Shown: positions 1 through 7,640 of the stretch, one piece after another
How positions within the stretch are numbered: the stretch's first letter is position 1
Layout: each line of letters opens with the position of its first letter
Source of the DNA: Treponema sp.
GTDB lineage: Bacteria > Spirochaetota > Spirochaetia > Treponematales > Treponemataceae
NCBI GenBank assembly: GCA_017453705.1
Contig: JAFTEK010000381.1
Span: 1 to 15,645, forward strand
DNA: 15,645 nucleotides
Reading direction: 5' to 3'
The notes under the pieces: model-generated
What the model saw: the letters and a program-made list of their open reading frames with translations, nothing else
Told to the model about the DNA's origin: nothing
The model's database searches: none
Translations under genes and position numbers: made by a program

Positions 1-173
1 CTGTTTCTCTTCTTGCTCTTTGGCAAGCTGTCTGGGTTTATCGGAACAGACCTCTCCTGGAGCACTTCTCCGCCCAGTACCTTCTGCATTTTGGCTGCTT
101 CCGCGGGGTCAATGGGCCCGATGTTCTGCCTTGTGTGGTCCAGCGTTCCCGGAGCCAACTTTTTTTCTGCCAT
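1..173 (-). CDS. N-terminus of a conserved hypothetical protein, cut by the window edge
   Basis: The reverse strand reads an open frame from ATG at 173-171 to the window edge, 57 complete codons. It begins MAEKKLAPGTLDHTRQNIG and continues hydrophilic and basic, with no signal peptide or membrane segment. The start is supported by AGGA in AGGAAGACAAGAT directly before the ATG. The N-terminal style (Pro/Gly-rich, then an Ala/Lys helix and VLGGEV) resembles short conserved hypothetical proteins of Treponema, but I cannot assign a function and the family memory is weak. It is divergent from the GGDEF gene, with three hairpins between them. The overlapping plus-strand frame at 13-216 has no protein-like features. 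Confidence 0.6.
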   Translation of the reverse strand, partial: MAEKKLAPGTLDHTRQNIGPIDPAEAAKMQKVLGGEVLQERSVPINPDSLPKSKKRN

Positions 174-206
174 ATCTTGTCTTCCTATTAGATTGAGTTA
201 TCTAGA

Positions 207-334
207 GAAACGATGATTAATATAGGAGACATTAATCATCGTTTCCCGTCAAAGTTTCGTAACCCTTTGTGTTACGAAACTTTGCGAATTTCGGAGTTAA
301 CACTGAATAATCCGCATTCGGATTATTCAGTGTT
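207..334. repeat. Three consecutive perfect inverted repeats
   Basis: Three unrelated perfect hairpins follow one another. The first has a 15-bp stem 207-221/231-245 (GAAACGATGATTAAT) with a 9-nt loop. The second has a 14-bp stem 250-263/271-284 (CAAAGTTTCGTAAC) with a 7-nt loop. The third has a 16-bp stem 299-314/319-334 (AACACTGAATAATCCG) with a 4-nt loop. None is followed by a proper T-run, so they are not textbook intrinsic terminators. The first and third are both followed by GTTTCCC. They lie between two divergent genes, so operator, cruciform or RNA-structural roles are possible. The rest of the gap (335-551) shows nothing else convincing beyond a weak promoter candidate and the ribosome binding site. 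Confidence 0.85.
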
Positions 335-362
335 TCCCTAGGACTCTACGCCTCTTTCTTTT

Positions 363-390
363 TTCGACAAAAGACCAATCCCAGTATAGA
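363..390 (+). promoter_or_regulatory. Weak promoter candidate for the GGDEF gene
   Basis: TTCGAC (363-368), a 16-bp spacer and TATAGA (385-390) form a possible sigma-70 promoter. It would give a leader of about 155 nt before the start at 552. The -35 match is poor, so this is only the best candidate in the gap. Confidence 0.25.
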
Positions 391-551
391 GGATAAACAA
401 ATATATTTCAATTGGAAATTCTGGGGAAAGCCGTGAGCTTGTACGTAGCGGTTCCCATCTTCGAACTTGTCTTTGCATCTGGGGGACACCACCTGAAACA
501 AAAGATTACGTGGGATAAAAGCGCAATTCTGCCGAATATAAGGAAAGGACT

Positions 552-2522
552 ATGCGCGAACGGAAAAGGGTTGCATTATTCATAGATTATGCGGAAACCG
601 AGTATTCCCAGAAGATTGTCGCCGGGGCGGATCTTATCCTTAAGAAAAGGGGATACGATATACTGATTTTCCCTACCGGGGGTGGGGAAAGCCTTACCAT
701 GTCCTACGACTACCAGTACCTGTCCGTCGCTGCCCACATAAACGCAGCCAATGTGGACGGTGTTATATTCGTGACGACCCAGGCCCTCAATTACTATGAG
801 CATGAGTTCGTAGAATCCTACATCAAGTCCTTTTCTTCCATCCCGATTGTCAGCATAGGCTATATCTACGGAAGCATACCCAGCATAATCGCTAACTCTG
901 ACGCTGCCATGAGGGAGGTGGTGTCCCACCTGATTACAGTCCACCACAGGAAGAAATTCGCCCTGCTGGATGTGGCCAAGGCTGCCCAGGACGCGCTGAG
1001 CCGCAGGCAGGTTTTTATGGAAGTCCTTGCCGAGCATGGGATTGTGCTGGATGACAGCAATGTAATAATCGGCAACTTTGGATACTACGATGCCTTGCAG
1101 GCGATGGAAGACTACAGGAAAAGGAAGGGTGGCTTTGACTTTGACTGCATGGTTGCCCTGAACGACGAGATGGCCTTTGCCTGTATAGACTGCCTTAAGA
1201 AGTACGGGGTGCGTGTGCCCGATGACGTGCTTGTGACTGGCTTTGACAATTCCAGCAGGGCTATGCTGGGAGTTCCCCCTCTTACAACTGTTGACCAGAA
1301 CATAGAGCTTCAGGCGGCTTTGGCGGCGGAAAAGCTTTGCAATCTGATAGAGCACAAGGAATATGAGCTTATAACGACGGTCAACTCCCGCCCGATTTAC
1401 AGGCAGTCCTGCTCCTGCCTTAAGGCGGAGGACGGTTTTTTCAAGGAGAGGGGCAAGAACGGCAAGATACTTTCCACCCGCTATAACGACCAGGGCTTTG
1501 GGCTTGCGGAGTGGTATGTCAGGAGGGGGGAGTTCACCCAGGTTATAAAGATGTTCACCGGCATGAAGGTGAACGACTCCCTGGACGAGTTCCGTTCCCA
1601 CCTGAACGATGACATGGTGTCGTTCGGGATTGAGAGCGCGGCGATAGTACTTTTTGAGAAACCCATAAGCATGGACAAGGAGTTTTACTTTACCCTGCCT
1701 GACTCGGCGATGGTGTTCACCGCTATGGACGGGGAGACAGGCTTTGCCCTTGATGAAAAATCCCCGCCGGTTAAGTTCCACCCGCGTAAGCAGATTCTCC
1801 CTGAATATATACTTAGCTCCTTGGACGGAATGTACGTGGTGGCCCTCTTCCGCAACTCTGTCTTGTACGGATATATGCTTTTCAGACCCGGCAAGTTTGA
1901 CATAACCGTGTACACGATGGTCTGCCGTGTTATATCCAACAACCTGGCATCCTCCTATACTCTCAGCAAGTCGCTTGAGGAAAAGAAAGAGCTTTCTGAC
2001 AAGTACAGCATAGTCCATGCCATCTCCGTGACCGACGAGATGACGGGTCTTTTGAACAGGAGGGGCTTTATTTCCCTTGCCGAGAAAGCCCTTGACGCCA
2101 GCTCGGAGGCAGAGAGCAGCGGCATAGTCCTTTACGGTGACATTGACGGGCTAAAGAAGATTAACGACAACTACGGACATGCCGCCGGTGACAAGGCGAT
2201 AATCGCCGAAGCCCAGCTCCTGAAGAAAGCCTTCCGTTCCTCTGATGTGATAGGCCGCATGGGAGGGGACGAGTTTGCCATAGTCGCGCCTTCCCTTGGG
2301 ATTGCCAAGTACATGGAGATACGCAGGTCCCTGGATCAGGCTTGCGCGGACTGGAACAATGAGTCAGGGGAGAAATTTACCCTCTCCATAAGCCTGGGGT
2401 ACGTCTCCTATCCTGTGATGGGGGCGGGCGTAAAAGGCTATGACCTTAGGAAACTCCTTGAAATGGCGGACAACGCCCTCTACTTTGAGAAGCGTGGTAA
2501 ACATGCCCTTAGGCAGGATTGA
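552..2522 (+). CDS. LacI-type sensor domain fused to a GGDEF diguanylate cyclase
   Basis: The 656-aa protein has two recognisable ends. Residues 1-290 match the LacI/GalR periplasmic-binding fold (VALFIDYAET..., DVLVTGFDN near 224-232) but lack the N-terminal helix-turn-helix, so this is a ligand sensor rather than a repressor. Residues about 300-470 are an unassigned, possibly GAF-like region ending in a charged helical linker. The C-terminal GGDEF domain starts at DEMTGLLNRR (495-504). It keeps the active-site motif GGDEF at 571-575 and the inhibitory RxxD site at 562-565, so an active, product-inhibited cyclase making c-di-GMP from GTP is expected. No signal peptide or membrane helix is visible, so it is probably cytoplasmic. 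AGGAAAGG at 541-548 supports the ATG. A sugar or related small ligand is inferred from the family only. The convergent neighbour ends 61 bp away. Confidence 0.93.
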   Translation: MRERKRVALFIDYAETEYSQKIVAGADLILKKRGYDILIFPTGGGESLTMSYDYQYLSVAAHINAANVDGVIFVTTQALNYYEHEFVESYIKSFSSIPIVSIGYIYGSIPSIIANSDAAMREVVSHLITVHHRKKFALLDVAKAAQDALSRRQVFMEVLAEHGIVLDDSNVIIGNFGYYDALQAMEDYRKRKGGFDFDCMVALNDEMAFACIDCLKKYGVRVPDDVLVTGFDNSSRAMLGVPPLTTVDQNIELQAALAAEKLCNLIEHKEYELITTVNSRPIYRQSCSCLKAEDGFFKERGKNGKILSTRYNDQGFGLAEWYVRRGEFTQVIKMFTGMKVNDSLDEFRSHLNDDMVSFGIESAAIVLFEKPISMDKEFYFTLPDSAMVFTAMDGETGFALDEKSPPVKFHPRKQILPEYILSSLDGMYVVALFRNSVLYGYMLFRPGKFDITVYTMVCRVISNNLASSYTLSKSLEEKKELSDKYSIVHAISVTDEMTGLLNRRGFISLAEKALDASSEAESSGIVLYGDIDGLKKINDNYGHAAGDKAIIAEAQLLKKAFRSSDVIGRMGGDEFAIVAPSLGIAKYMEIRRSLDQACADWNNESGEKFTLSISLGYVSYPVMGAGVKGYDLRKLLEMADNALYFEKRGKHALRQD

Positions 2523-2583
2523 AACCTTCTTTATAGAGCGGCAGTTTCAAAGAATCCAAAGTAACCGGCTTTTGCAACTTGCC

Positions 2584-3894
2584 CTAGAAAGTGAACCTCA
2601 GTGACAGCGACAGCGGGGAGGAGAAGATGCTGGAAAGCGACAGGTCTTCGGCCTTGTAGCTGTGCCTCCAGAACTGCTTGCTGGCCTTGTTGTACTTGCT
2701 GTCAAACGACGGGGAGCGGATGAAGGACGTTCCCAGCTGCAGGCTGGCTCCTCCCATCTCAAATCCAAGGCCCAGCGCGGCTCCGACCTCCGGGACCCAG
2801 CCCTTGCCGTTGTCTCCGCCAAGCCCTGTAAAACCATAGTGGTTGAAGTTGGCATAGTAGAGTCCGAACATGGCTCCCCCTGTTACGGTGACGTATTGGC
2901 CCACGCGACAGGACAGGGCCACAGGCAGCCTTACAAGGAAATCCATGTTGCCGCTCTCGGCGTATGGGTTGTATTCTCCCTTTATGTACTGATGGTCTTT
3001 GTAGTCCTTCATCTGCTCTCTGCTTATGGCCCCGTCATCATCCAGCAGCTCCCAGTACCGCACGTCAGTGGGGTTCACGGCGTTAAGGCTTATGTATCCG
3101 TATGGGCGGACACCTACGGTGTGCCTGCCGAAGTCCTTTGCCGCGCCGAGCCAGAATGATACCGTGTGGCTTAGGGCAACATCGTCTATGTCCACCTTGC
3201 TCTCAGTTCCGTCTATCGGGATGACCGCCATGTATGAAATGCCGCCTCCCCTCATGCTGTCACGGCTGAAATCCAGCCCCCCTTCCGCACGGATAAAGAA
3301 CTTGTCATTGCCCCATGGCCCCAGGTGCCACATGCACAGGTCGCCCCCAAGGTACGGGCGGATTTTGTATTCCCCTTGTCCCAGTCCCAGGTTGCCCGCC
3401 AGGGTCAGGCCGGGCATTGCCATGCCTTCTCCGCCCGATATGCAGAAGTCATAGTAGCGTGCCTGGGCCGAGAATGTCTTTCCGAATGCAAATGTCGCCG
3501 CAAGCCCCAGGTCTGTCATGTTGGCGGGCCAGTTCTGGAAGTTGGCTATTGCGTTGTAATAGACAAGGGAGCCGTAGATGTTGCCGTATTGCATACTGGC
3601 ACCGGCGTTCCAGTAGTTCTCGTCCACTCCGCTCTTGAGCACCGGGGCCGTGAAATTCCTGTCCTTAAGGTTCTCGGTGAATGCCGCCTCATAGTAGAGG
3701 AAGCTTGTATAGTCGTCATAATCCGAGCGCAGGACTCCAAAGGAGCTTGTGCTCAGCCCGCTGTGCTGCTGGTGTCCGTAGTGCAGGGGCTTATAAGTTC
3801 CTGTCGATTTGACTTCCCCGGCCGACAAGGTGTTTGTGGCCAAAGCCAGTGTTAATGCCAAAAGAAAAGGGTAATGCTTATTGACTTTTTTCAT
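2584..3894 (-). CDS. Outer-membrane beta-barrel protein with signal peptide
   Basis: The protein is 436 aa from ATG 3894. It starts with a classical signal peptide (MKKVNK, a hydrophobic core, then NTLSA before GE) and ends SLSLRFTF, the terminal aromatic that outer-membrane barrels use for assembly. Between these are many alternating, aromatic- and Gly-rich strands (for example KIRPYLGGDLCMW and VGVRPYGYISLNAV) and no cytoplasmic domain, so a barrel of perhaps 14-18 strands is inferred. I chose ATG 3894 over a longer upstream frame because it begins the signal peptide and is preceded by AGGA. Its ATG overlaps the TGA of the upstream glycosyltransferase in ATGA, so the two are translationally coupled. 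The TAG stop directly after Phe shows that TAG terminates here. The substrate or exact role is unknown. Confidence 0.82.
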   Translation of the reverse strand: MKKVNKHYPFLLALTLALATNTLSAGEVKSTGTYKPLHYGHQQHSGLSTSSFGVLRSDYDDYTSFLYYEAAFTENLKDRNFTAPVLKSGVDENYWNAGASMQYGNIYGSLVYYNAIANFQNWPANMTDLGLAATFAFGKTFSAQARYYDFCISGGEGMAMPGLTLAGNLGLGQGEYKIRPYLGGDLCMWHLGPWGNDKFFIRAEGGLDFSRDSMRGGGISYMAVIPIDGTESKVDIDDVALSHTVSFWLGAAKDFGRHTVGVRPYGYISLNAVNPTDVRYWELLDDDGAISREQMKDYKDHQYIKGEYNPYAESGNMDFLVRLPVALSCRVGQYVTVTGGAMFGLYYANFNHYGFTGLGGDNGKGWVPEVGAALGLGFEMGGASLQLGTSFIRSPSFDSKYNKASKQFWRHSYKAEDLSLSSIFSSPLSLSLRFTF

Positions 3895-5057
3895 TTCGTT
3901 TTCCTGTCTTCCATTAGGTATCTTACTATTTTTGCAACGTCCGTGTCTATTACAAGCCCCTTGCATTTTGAGGCGGCTTCCTCATAAGATTCCTCGCTTG
4001 CGAATATCCTGTTTATCCTGGCGTAGATGGCCGCCGAGTGCCGGATAAAGCAGCCGATACCATTGTCTTTGACAAATTCCAGGTTGCCTTTTTCCTGTCC
4101 ATATATGTAATTGCTTATGATAACAGGCTTTTGCTGGCAGGCTATCTCCATTACCGTGGACGTCCCCGCCTTGGACACCACCAGGTCGGACAGCTTTACC
4201 AGGCTGTCCATGCAGTCCACAAATCCGTATATGTGCAGGTCGAGCCAGGGGGCAACCTTCTTGACCAGCTCCAGTGACCGGTACAGGCCCTTGTTCCGCC
4301 CGCAGACGACGGCGACGCTGAAAGCCGCCTTGTGCAGGACGCACTGGTTCACTATCTTGAGCGCACCCGGAAGCCCTTCCCCGCCCCCTGCCAGCAGGAC
4401 AACCCTCCTGTCCTGCCTGTAGCCGAACTTGTTTCTAAGGAAGGAGATTTCTTCTTTGGTCGCAGGCTTTGAGAACTTCTTGTTTAAAAGGAAGGGGACA
4501 ACTTGCACATGGCTCTGCGGAACCCCGCATCTGAGCGCGAAATCGCGGAACTGTGGGGAGGCCACAAGGTAGTCCAGATTGCTAAGATAGAACCAGGCGG
4601 AAGGGCCGGTGAAGGGGTCTGTGGTCAGCACCGTAAGGCGGATGTCACGGCCGGTCTTTTTGCATATGCTTCTTATAGCGTCCTTGATTACGGGGCTCAT
4701 GACAAAGTGGAAGCTCACCACATCGGTAATCTTCTTTTCCTCAAGCATTTTTGTCAGGTAGCCCTGCGTGTGCAGACGGACTGTGTGGCGAACGATTGTC
4801 TGGAAAAAATGGAACTTGCCCAAATCATAGATTAGCGGCCATGATCCGTGGATGTAGTTGCAGGCTACGCCATAGCCTTTCTCCAGCAGGATGTGGGCGC
4901 TCCTGTTCTTGTGGTCAAAGCCACAAAGAAGCTCTACCTTTGTTTCTGGGGAGTAGTCGTGGAAAGCCTCCTGCAATACCTCAGCCTGAGCTCTATGTCC
5001 GTTTCCTGTATTCAAATAGACCAGCAGAAAGCGTCTGCCATCCCCTGTATCAGCCAC
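3891..5057 (-). CDS. GT28-family glycosyltransferase, MGDG-synthase/MurG-like
   Basis: Taken from GTG 5057 the protein is 388 aa. The N-terminus FLLVYLNTGNGH (10-21) is the first strand and Gly-rich acceptor loop of the MGDG_synth/MurG type. The C-terminal half has the nucleotide-sugar site: GGGEG, then SKAGTSTVMEIACQQKP (from 295) and GQEKGN, as in Glyco_tran_28_C. Such enzymes move a sugar from a UDP- or similar donor to a lipid; diacylglycerol is a plausible acceptor, since treponemes carry glycosyl-diacylglycerols, but that is inference. The frame is open to TTG 5150, yet a consensus promoter lies inside that extension and puts the transcript start at about 5057, so I prefer GTG there, leaderless. 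The stop overlaps the barrel gene start (ATGA), so glycolipid synthesis and an outer-membrane protein are made together. A MurG or processive glucosyltransferase role is the main alternative. Confidence 0.85.
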   Translation of the reverse strand: MADTGDGRRFLLVYLNTGNGHRAQAEVLQEAFHDYSPETKVELLCGFDHKNRSAHILLEKGYGVACNYIHGSWPLIYDLGKFHFFQTIVRHTVRLHTQGYLTKMLEEKKITDVVSFHFVMSPVIKDAIRSICKKTGRDIRLTVLTTDPFTGPSAWFYLSNLDYLVASPQFRDFALRCGVPQSHVQVVPFLLNKKFSKPATKEEISFLRNKFGYRQDRRVVLLAGGGEGLPGALKIVNQCVLHKAAFSVAVVCGRNKGLYRSLELVKKVAPWLDLHIYGFVDCMDSLVKLSDLVVSKAGTSTVMEIACQQKPVIISNYIYGQEKGNLEFVKDNGIGCFIRHSAAIYARINRIFASEESYEEAASKCKGLVIDTDVAKIVRYLMEDRKTK

Positions 5058-5063
5058 GCAAAA

Positions 5064-5093
5064 ATTATAGTGGGAAAAGCCTTGTGCTGTCAA
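5064..5093 (-). promoter_or_regulatory. Consensus sigma-70 promoter of the glycosyltransferase-barrel operon
   Basis: Read on the minus strand, TTGACA (5093-5088) and TATAAT (5069-5064) are both perfect consensus, with an 18-bp spacer. The +1 position expected 7 nt past the -10 falls on the GTG at 5057, with only six bases between box and codon. This argues for a leaderless transcript and against the longer open frame. Confidence 0.75.
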
Positions 5094-5106
5094 TATTTGC
5101 CGCGTG

Positions 5107-5283
5107 TCATTCCTTTCGCAAGGCCTTTCCCAGGAGCAGGCTGCCTGCAAAGGTGACTGTGGCTTCCGTCCGTATCTGGGACTTGAGCGAGTTCCTGTCG
5201 TATGCCAGGAGGCCGCCCCCTGTTACAAGGAGGAGCAGGCCGACCGCGAGAAGTCCTTGTTGCCCCCGGTCGCGGTGCCAGTG
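5107..5283 (-). pseudogene. Start-less C-terminal remnant of a membrane protein
   Basis: Directly after the TAG of the ATPase-like gene, the same frame continues open for 58 codons to TGA at 5107. It reads HWHRDRGQQ, then a strong hydrophobic helix (GLLAVGLLLLVTGGGLLAYD), then a polar stretch and VTFAGSLLLGKALRKE. No ATG, GTG or TTG occurs before the last few codons, so it cannot be translated alone. It looks like the tail of an integral membrane protein whose front part has been lost, perhaps where the ATPase-like gene entered. I do not recognise the family. An overlapping frame at 5090-5302 is Arg/Pro-rich and not protein-like. Confidence 0.45.
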
Positions 5284-6849
5284 CTAGCGCAGCACCTTCC
5301 ATTCGGAGATGTTGCGCCCGCTGCTGTCAAAGTTTACCCCGACCTTGACAATCGTGCGCTTGTCCGCCTGGTACGGGGTGGCGTAACCGGAGGCTTCAAT
5401 CTGGGCAAGGGCATCGTCCGCGCTTGCGTCCCGCTTGAACTCAAAGATGTACACGAACTCTTCCGTTTCCACAATGCAGTCAGCGCGGCCTTTCGCCGTA
5501 TGCTGTTCCACCTGCACAAACTGTCCGAGCAAGAGGAAGGTAAGGTATATCACGTTCTGGAAGTCCCGCTCCAGCATGGCATCGTCCACCGTTCCGCTGG
5601 CATACGGAAGATGTGCGAACAGGGCTGTGAACCTGTCGCGGATGCCGTCCGTGTTCCCTGCGTCTATATCGCGACAGAAGTTCCGCACATCAAGCGGCTT
5701 GGAACTATTCAGGTACACGGGGGCAAGACTTTCCGTGAAGCCGTATTTCACCTCGTTGTTGGGGAATCCCAACGTGTAGCTGTCATAATGCTCCTCATAC
5801 CCCTTTATGGTCAGGTAGCCGGACTGGTACAAAAGGGGGACGACATCCGGGTTGTCGGGGCGGTAGTCCTTTATCTCGTCCTCAGAGACATACAGGCTTC
5901 CGTCGGTGAATGTCTGTGGGTTGAAGTTTGTCTCCTTCAGCCGCTTGACAAGGAATGTCGGTGTCCCTGTCTCGAACCAGTATTTGCCGAAGTCCTTCTT
6001 TTTCAATGCATTGATCAAACTGAACGGATTGTAAATATCGGGCGAGTTCTTCGTAAAGTGGTATCCGTCGTACAGCTGTTTGAGCCGGTCAAGACATTCC
6101 TCCCGCGATATACCGTTCTTCTGGGCCATTATGTCTATCTCCGGAGATAACTCATTCTCAAGCTCTTCCTGCGTTATGCCGCAGATTTCGGCAAAATCCG
6201 CATCCATCGAAATGTCCTGAAGCTGGTTCAGGTCGCTGAAGATGCTGACCTTTGAGAACTTCGTCACCCCCGTGAAGAATGCGAATCTCAGGCTGGCATC
6301 GCAGTCCTTGAGGACGGAAAAGAAGCCCTTGTACAGCGCACGGTTCTCCTCCTCCTGCTCCGGGTTGACACCGATGTTCTTCAGGAGCGGGGTGTCGTAT
6401 TCGTCAACCAGGACTGTGACCTTCATACCGGTTTTCTTGACGGCATTCTTAAGCGCATGCTCGAACCTGACGGCAAGGTCTTCGTCCTTGCCGGGAAGTC
6501 CATATTTTTCCTCAAACTCTTCAAGGGTCGTCTTGAGCCGGACGCTCAATCCGTCCTTCTGGGTGAACATCCCGGATGCGAGGGAAAACTTGAGCACCGG
6601 GTAGGCTTTCCATTCGGTCTCGAGTTTTTCCATCGCAAGCCCTGTGAACAGGTCTTTTTTTCCCAAAAAGTATGCCTCGAGCGTCGTCACCAGGAGGCTT
6701 TTGCCGAACCTTCTGGGGCGGGAAAGAAAGTAGGGCTTTCCGTTCTGGACAAGGTCGTATACGAGGGCAGTCTTGTCAACGTAGACGTAGCCTTCCGTGC
6801 GGAGGCTCTCAAAATCCTGTATGCCGATGGGCAGCTTTCGGTTGTTCAT
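5284..6849 (-). CDS. AAA-ATPase-like / PD-(D/E)XK nuclease-domain protein
   Basis: The 521-aa protein has the layout of the AAA-ATPase_like (PF09820) plus PDDEXK_9 (PF08011) family. The N-terminus LPIGIQDFESLRTEGYVYVD is the family signature. It is followed by the degenerate Walker A SRPRRFGKSL (GKS 49-51) and the Walker B-like VDEYD (149-152). The C-terminal nuclease-fold domain has Asp457 and EFK (470-472) and ends NISEWKVLR. These genes occur in many copies in gut spirochaetes and Bacteroidetes; their role is unknown, with mobile or defence functions only proposed. I chose ATG 6849 over TTG 6855 because a good -10 box ends six bases before it and no Shine-Dalgarno site is present. A membrane-protein remnant follows in frame after the TAG. 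All motifs look intact. Confidence 0.9.
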   Translation of the reverse strand: MNNRKLPIGIQDFESLRTEGYVYVDKTALVYDLVQNGKPYFLSRPRRFGKSLLVTTLEAYFLGKKDLFTGLAMEKLETEWKAYPVLKFSLASGMFTQKDGLSVRLKTTLEEFEEKYGLPGKDEDLAVRFEHALKNAVKKTGMKVTVLVDEYDTPLLKNIGVNPEQEEENRALYKGFFSVLKDCDASLRFAFFTGVTKFSKVSIFSDLNQLQDISMDADFAEICGITQEELENELSPEIDIMAQKNGISREECLDRLKQLYDGYHFTKNSPDIYNPFSLINALKKKDFGKYWFETGTPTFLVKRLKETNFNPQTFTDGSLYVSEDEIKDYRPDNPDVVPLLYQSGYLTIKGYEEHYDSYTLGFPNNEVKYGFTESLAPVYLNSSKPLDVRNFCRDIDAGNTDGIRDRFTALFAHLPYASGTVDDAMLERDFQNVIYLTFLLLGQFVQVEQHTAKGRADCIVETEEFVYIFEFKRDASADDALAQIEASGYATPYQADKRTIVKVGVNFDSSGRNISEWKVLR

Positions 6850-6855
6850 GTGCAA

Positions 6856-6884
6856 AGTATAGCACGGCTTTGCCTGCTTTGCAA
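6856..6884 (-). promoter_or_regulatory. Promoter of the AAA-ATPase-like gene, leaderless type
   Basis: On the minus strand TTGCAA (6884-6879), a 17-bp spacer and TATACT (6861-6856) are followed by six bases and then ATG at 6849. The start codon therefore coincides with the expected +1, and no ribosome binding site fits between. Confidence 0.65.
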
Positions 6885-6930
6885 TTGCCCTTTGTTTTAG
6901 ACGGCAATTCCCTCAGCCGAGGCTGCACCC

Positions 6931-7161
6931 CTAGCCGAATCGCTTGACCAGCTCCGCCCTGTCGTTTATGCCGGTCTTGTCATAGATGCTGGAGATATAG
7001 TTGTCCACGATGCGCTCTTCGCTGCTGGGACCGCTGGCCGTGCTTGGCGTGTAGGCTTGGCCATCGTTCTCGCTGCCGCTGCCGTTATCACATGCCGCCA
7101 TGCCCAATCCTAGCACCGCAGCTGCCATCAGTACCGCAAATGTTCGCAAAAGTCTTTTCAT
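6931..7161 (-). CDS. Small lipoprotein with a LuxR-like HTH tail
   Basis: The 76-aa protein starts MKRLLRTFAVLMAAAVLG and has a lipobox ending MAAC with Cys24, the type spirochaetes tolerate. A short Ser/Gly/Asn-rich linker follows. ATG 7161 has GGAGAG 8 nt upstream, which favours it over the longer frame to 7272. The tail, from SEER at 47-50 through VDNYISSIYDKTGIN and DRAELVKRFG, looks like the recognition and last helices of a LuxR/GerE DNA-binding domain. A DNA-binding helix on an exported lipoprotein makes no functional sense, so this looks like a chimera of a lipoprotein start and a regulator end, made by deletion or recombination. Whether it is expressed is open. Tandem repeats occupy its upstream region. 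Confidence 0.6.
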   Translation of the reverse strand: MKRLLRTFAVLMAAAVLGLGMAACDNGSGSENDGQAYTPSTASGPSSEERIVDNYISSIYDKTGINDRAELVKRFG

Positions 7162-7264
7162 AAGATGCTCTCCATGAACATGCGTTTCGGGCTTTCTTGT
7201 ACGACGTGAAGCTTGCATCAAAATGCTTTGCGAATGCGGCTGGTGTATGGCCGCACAGTAAAAG

Positions 7265-7377
7265 TACGGCACTTGCTATATACGGCTCATCATATAGCTT
7301 GTGTACGGCAGTCGTTATAACCAATATATGGTACTCGCTATAACCAATATACGGTACGCTATACAGCCAATGTTTGG
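7265..7377. repeat. 23-bp degenerate tandem array
   Basis: The motif TACGG (variants TATGG, TTTGG) recurs at 7281, 7304, 7327, 7350 and 7373, exactly every 23 bp, with one extra shorter unit at 7265. The second and third units share almost the whole sequence, including TATAACCAATA. The array lies upstream of the minus-strand lipoprotein gene and downstream of nothing annotated. Confidence 0.75.
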
Positions 7378-7407
7378 GAGTGTGAACTGTACATATAAGG
7401 GAGTATA

Positions 7408-7495
7408 ATCTAGTTAGATTATTTTGCAAATCCAGTTAGGTTGCTTTTTAAATCTAGTTAGGTTGTTCGGTGCATCTAGGGAGGTTTAACAGTAG
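7408..7495. repeat. 22-bp tandem array
   Basis: Four units start at 7408, 7430, 7452 and 7474, an exact 22-bp period. Each begins ATCTAGTTAGGTTG or a close variant (ATCCAGTTAGG, ATCTAGGGAGG), followed by a variable T-rich half. The core sits on one face of the helix, as in iterons or operator arrays. Confidence 0.75.
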
Positions 7496-7512
7496 ATATC
7501 GCAACTTGCAGT

Positions 7513-7546
7513 CTATCTAGGGGGGGCATCGAAAACCGCTAGATAG
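7513..7546. repeat. Inverted repeat beside the 22-bp array
   Basis: CTATCTAG (7513-7520) and CTAGATAG (7539-7546) form a perfect 8-bp inverted repeat with an 18-bp gap. The arms reuse the ATCTAG word of the neighbouring array, so this may be a symmetric binding site of the same factor. Confidence 0.5.
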
Positions 7547-7640
7547 TATACCGTTTTTTCACCGAAAAGTCAAAGGAAACGCGGCGGACTGTTGCCGTGA
7601 CTGTGCCAGACAGTTATCCCACCTTCCATTCCGTCATCCT

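Noticed and set aside
576..2018. Long 480-codon reverse frame
   Set aside because: It lies entirely inside the GGDEF gene, has no domain-like pattern, and is rich in His/Val/Gly as expected of an antisense shadow.
5104..6150. 348-codon plus-strand frame
   Set aside because: It is antisense to the AAA-ATPase-like gene, which has clear family motifs, and shows no motifs of its own.
7088..7429. 113-codon minus frame over the 23-bp array
   Set aside because: It overlaps the better supported lipoprotein in another frame and its sequence is driven by the repeats.
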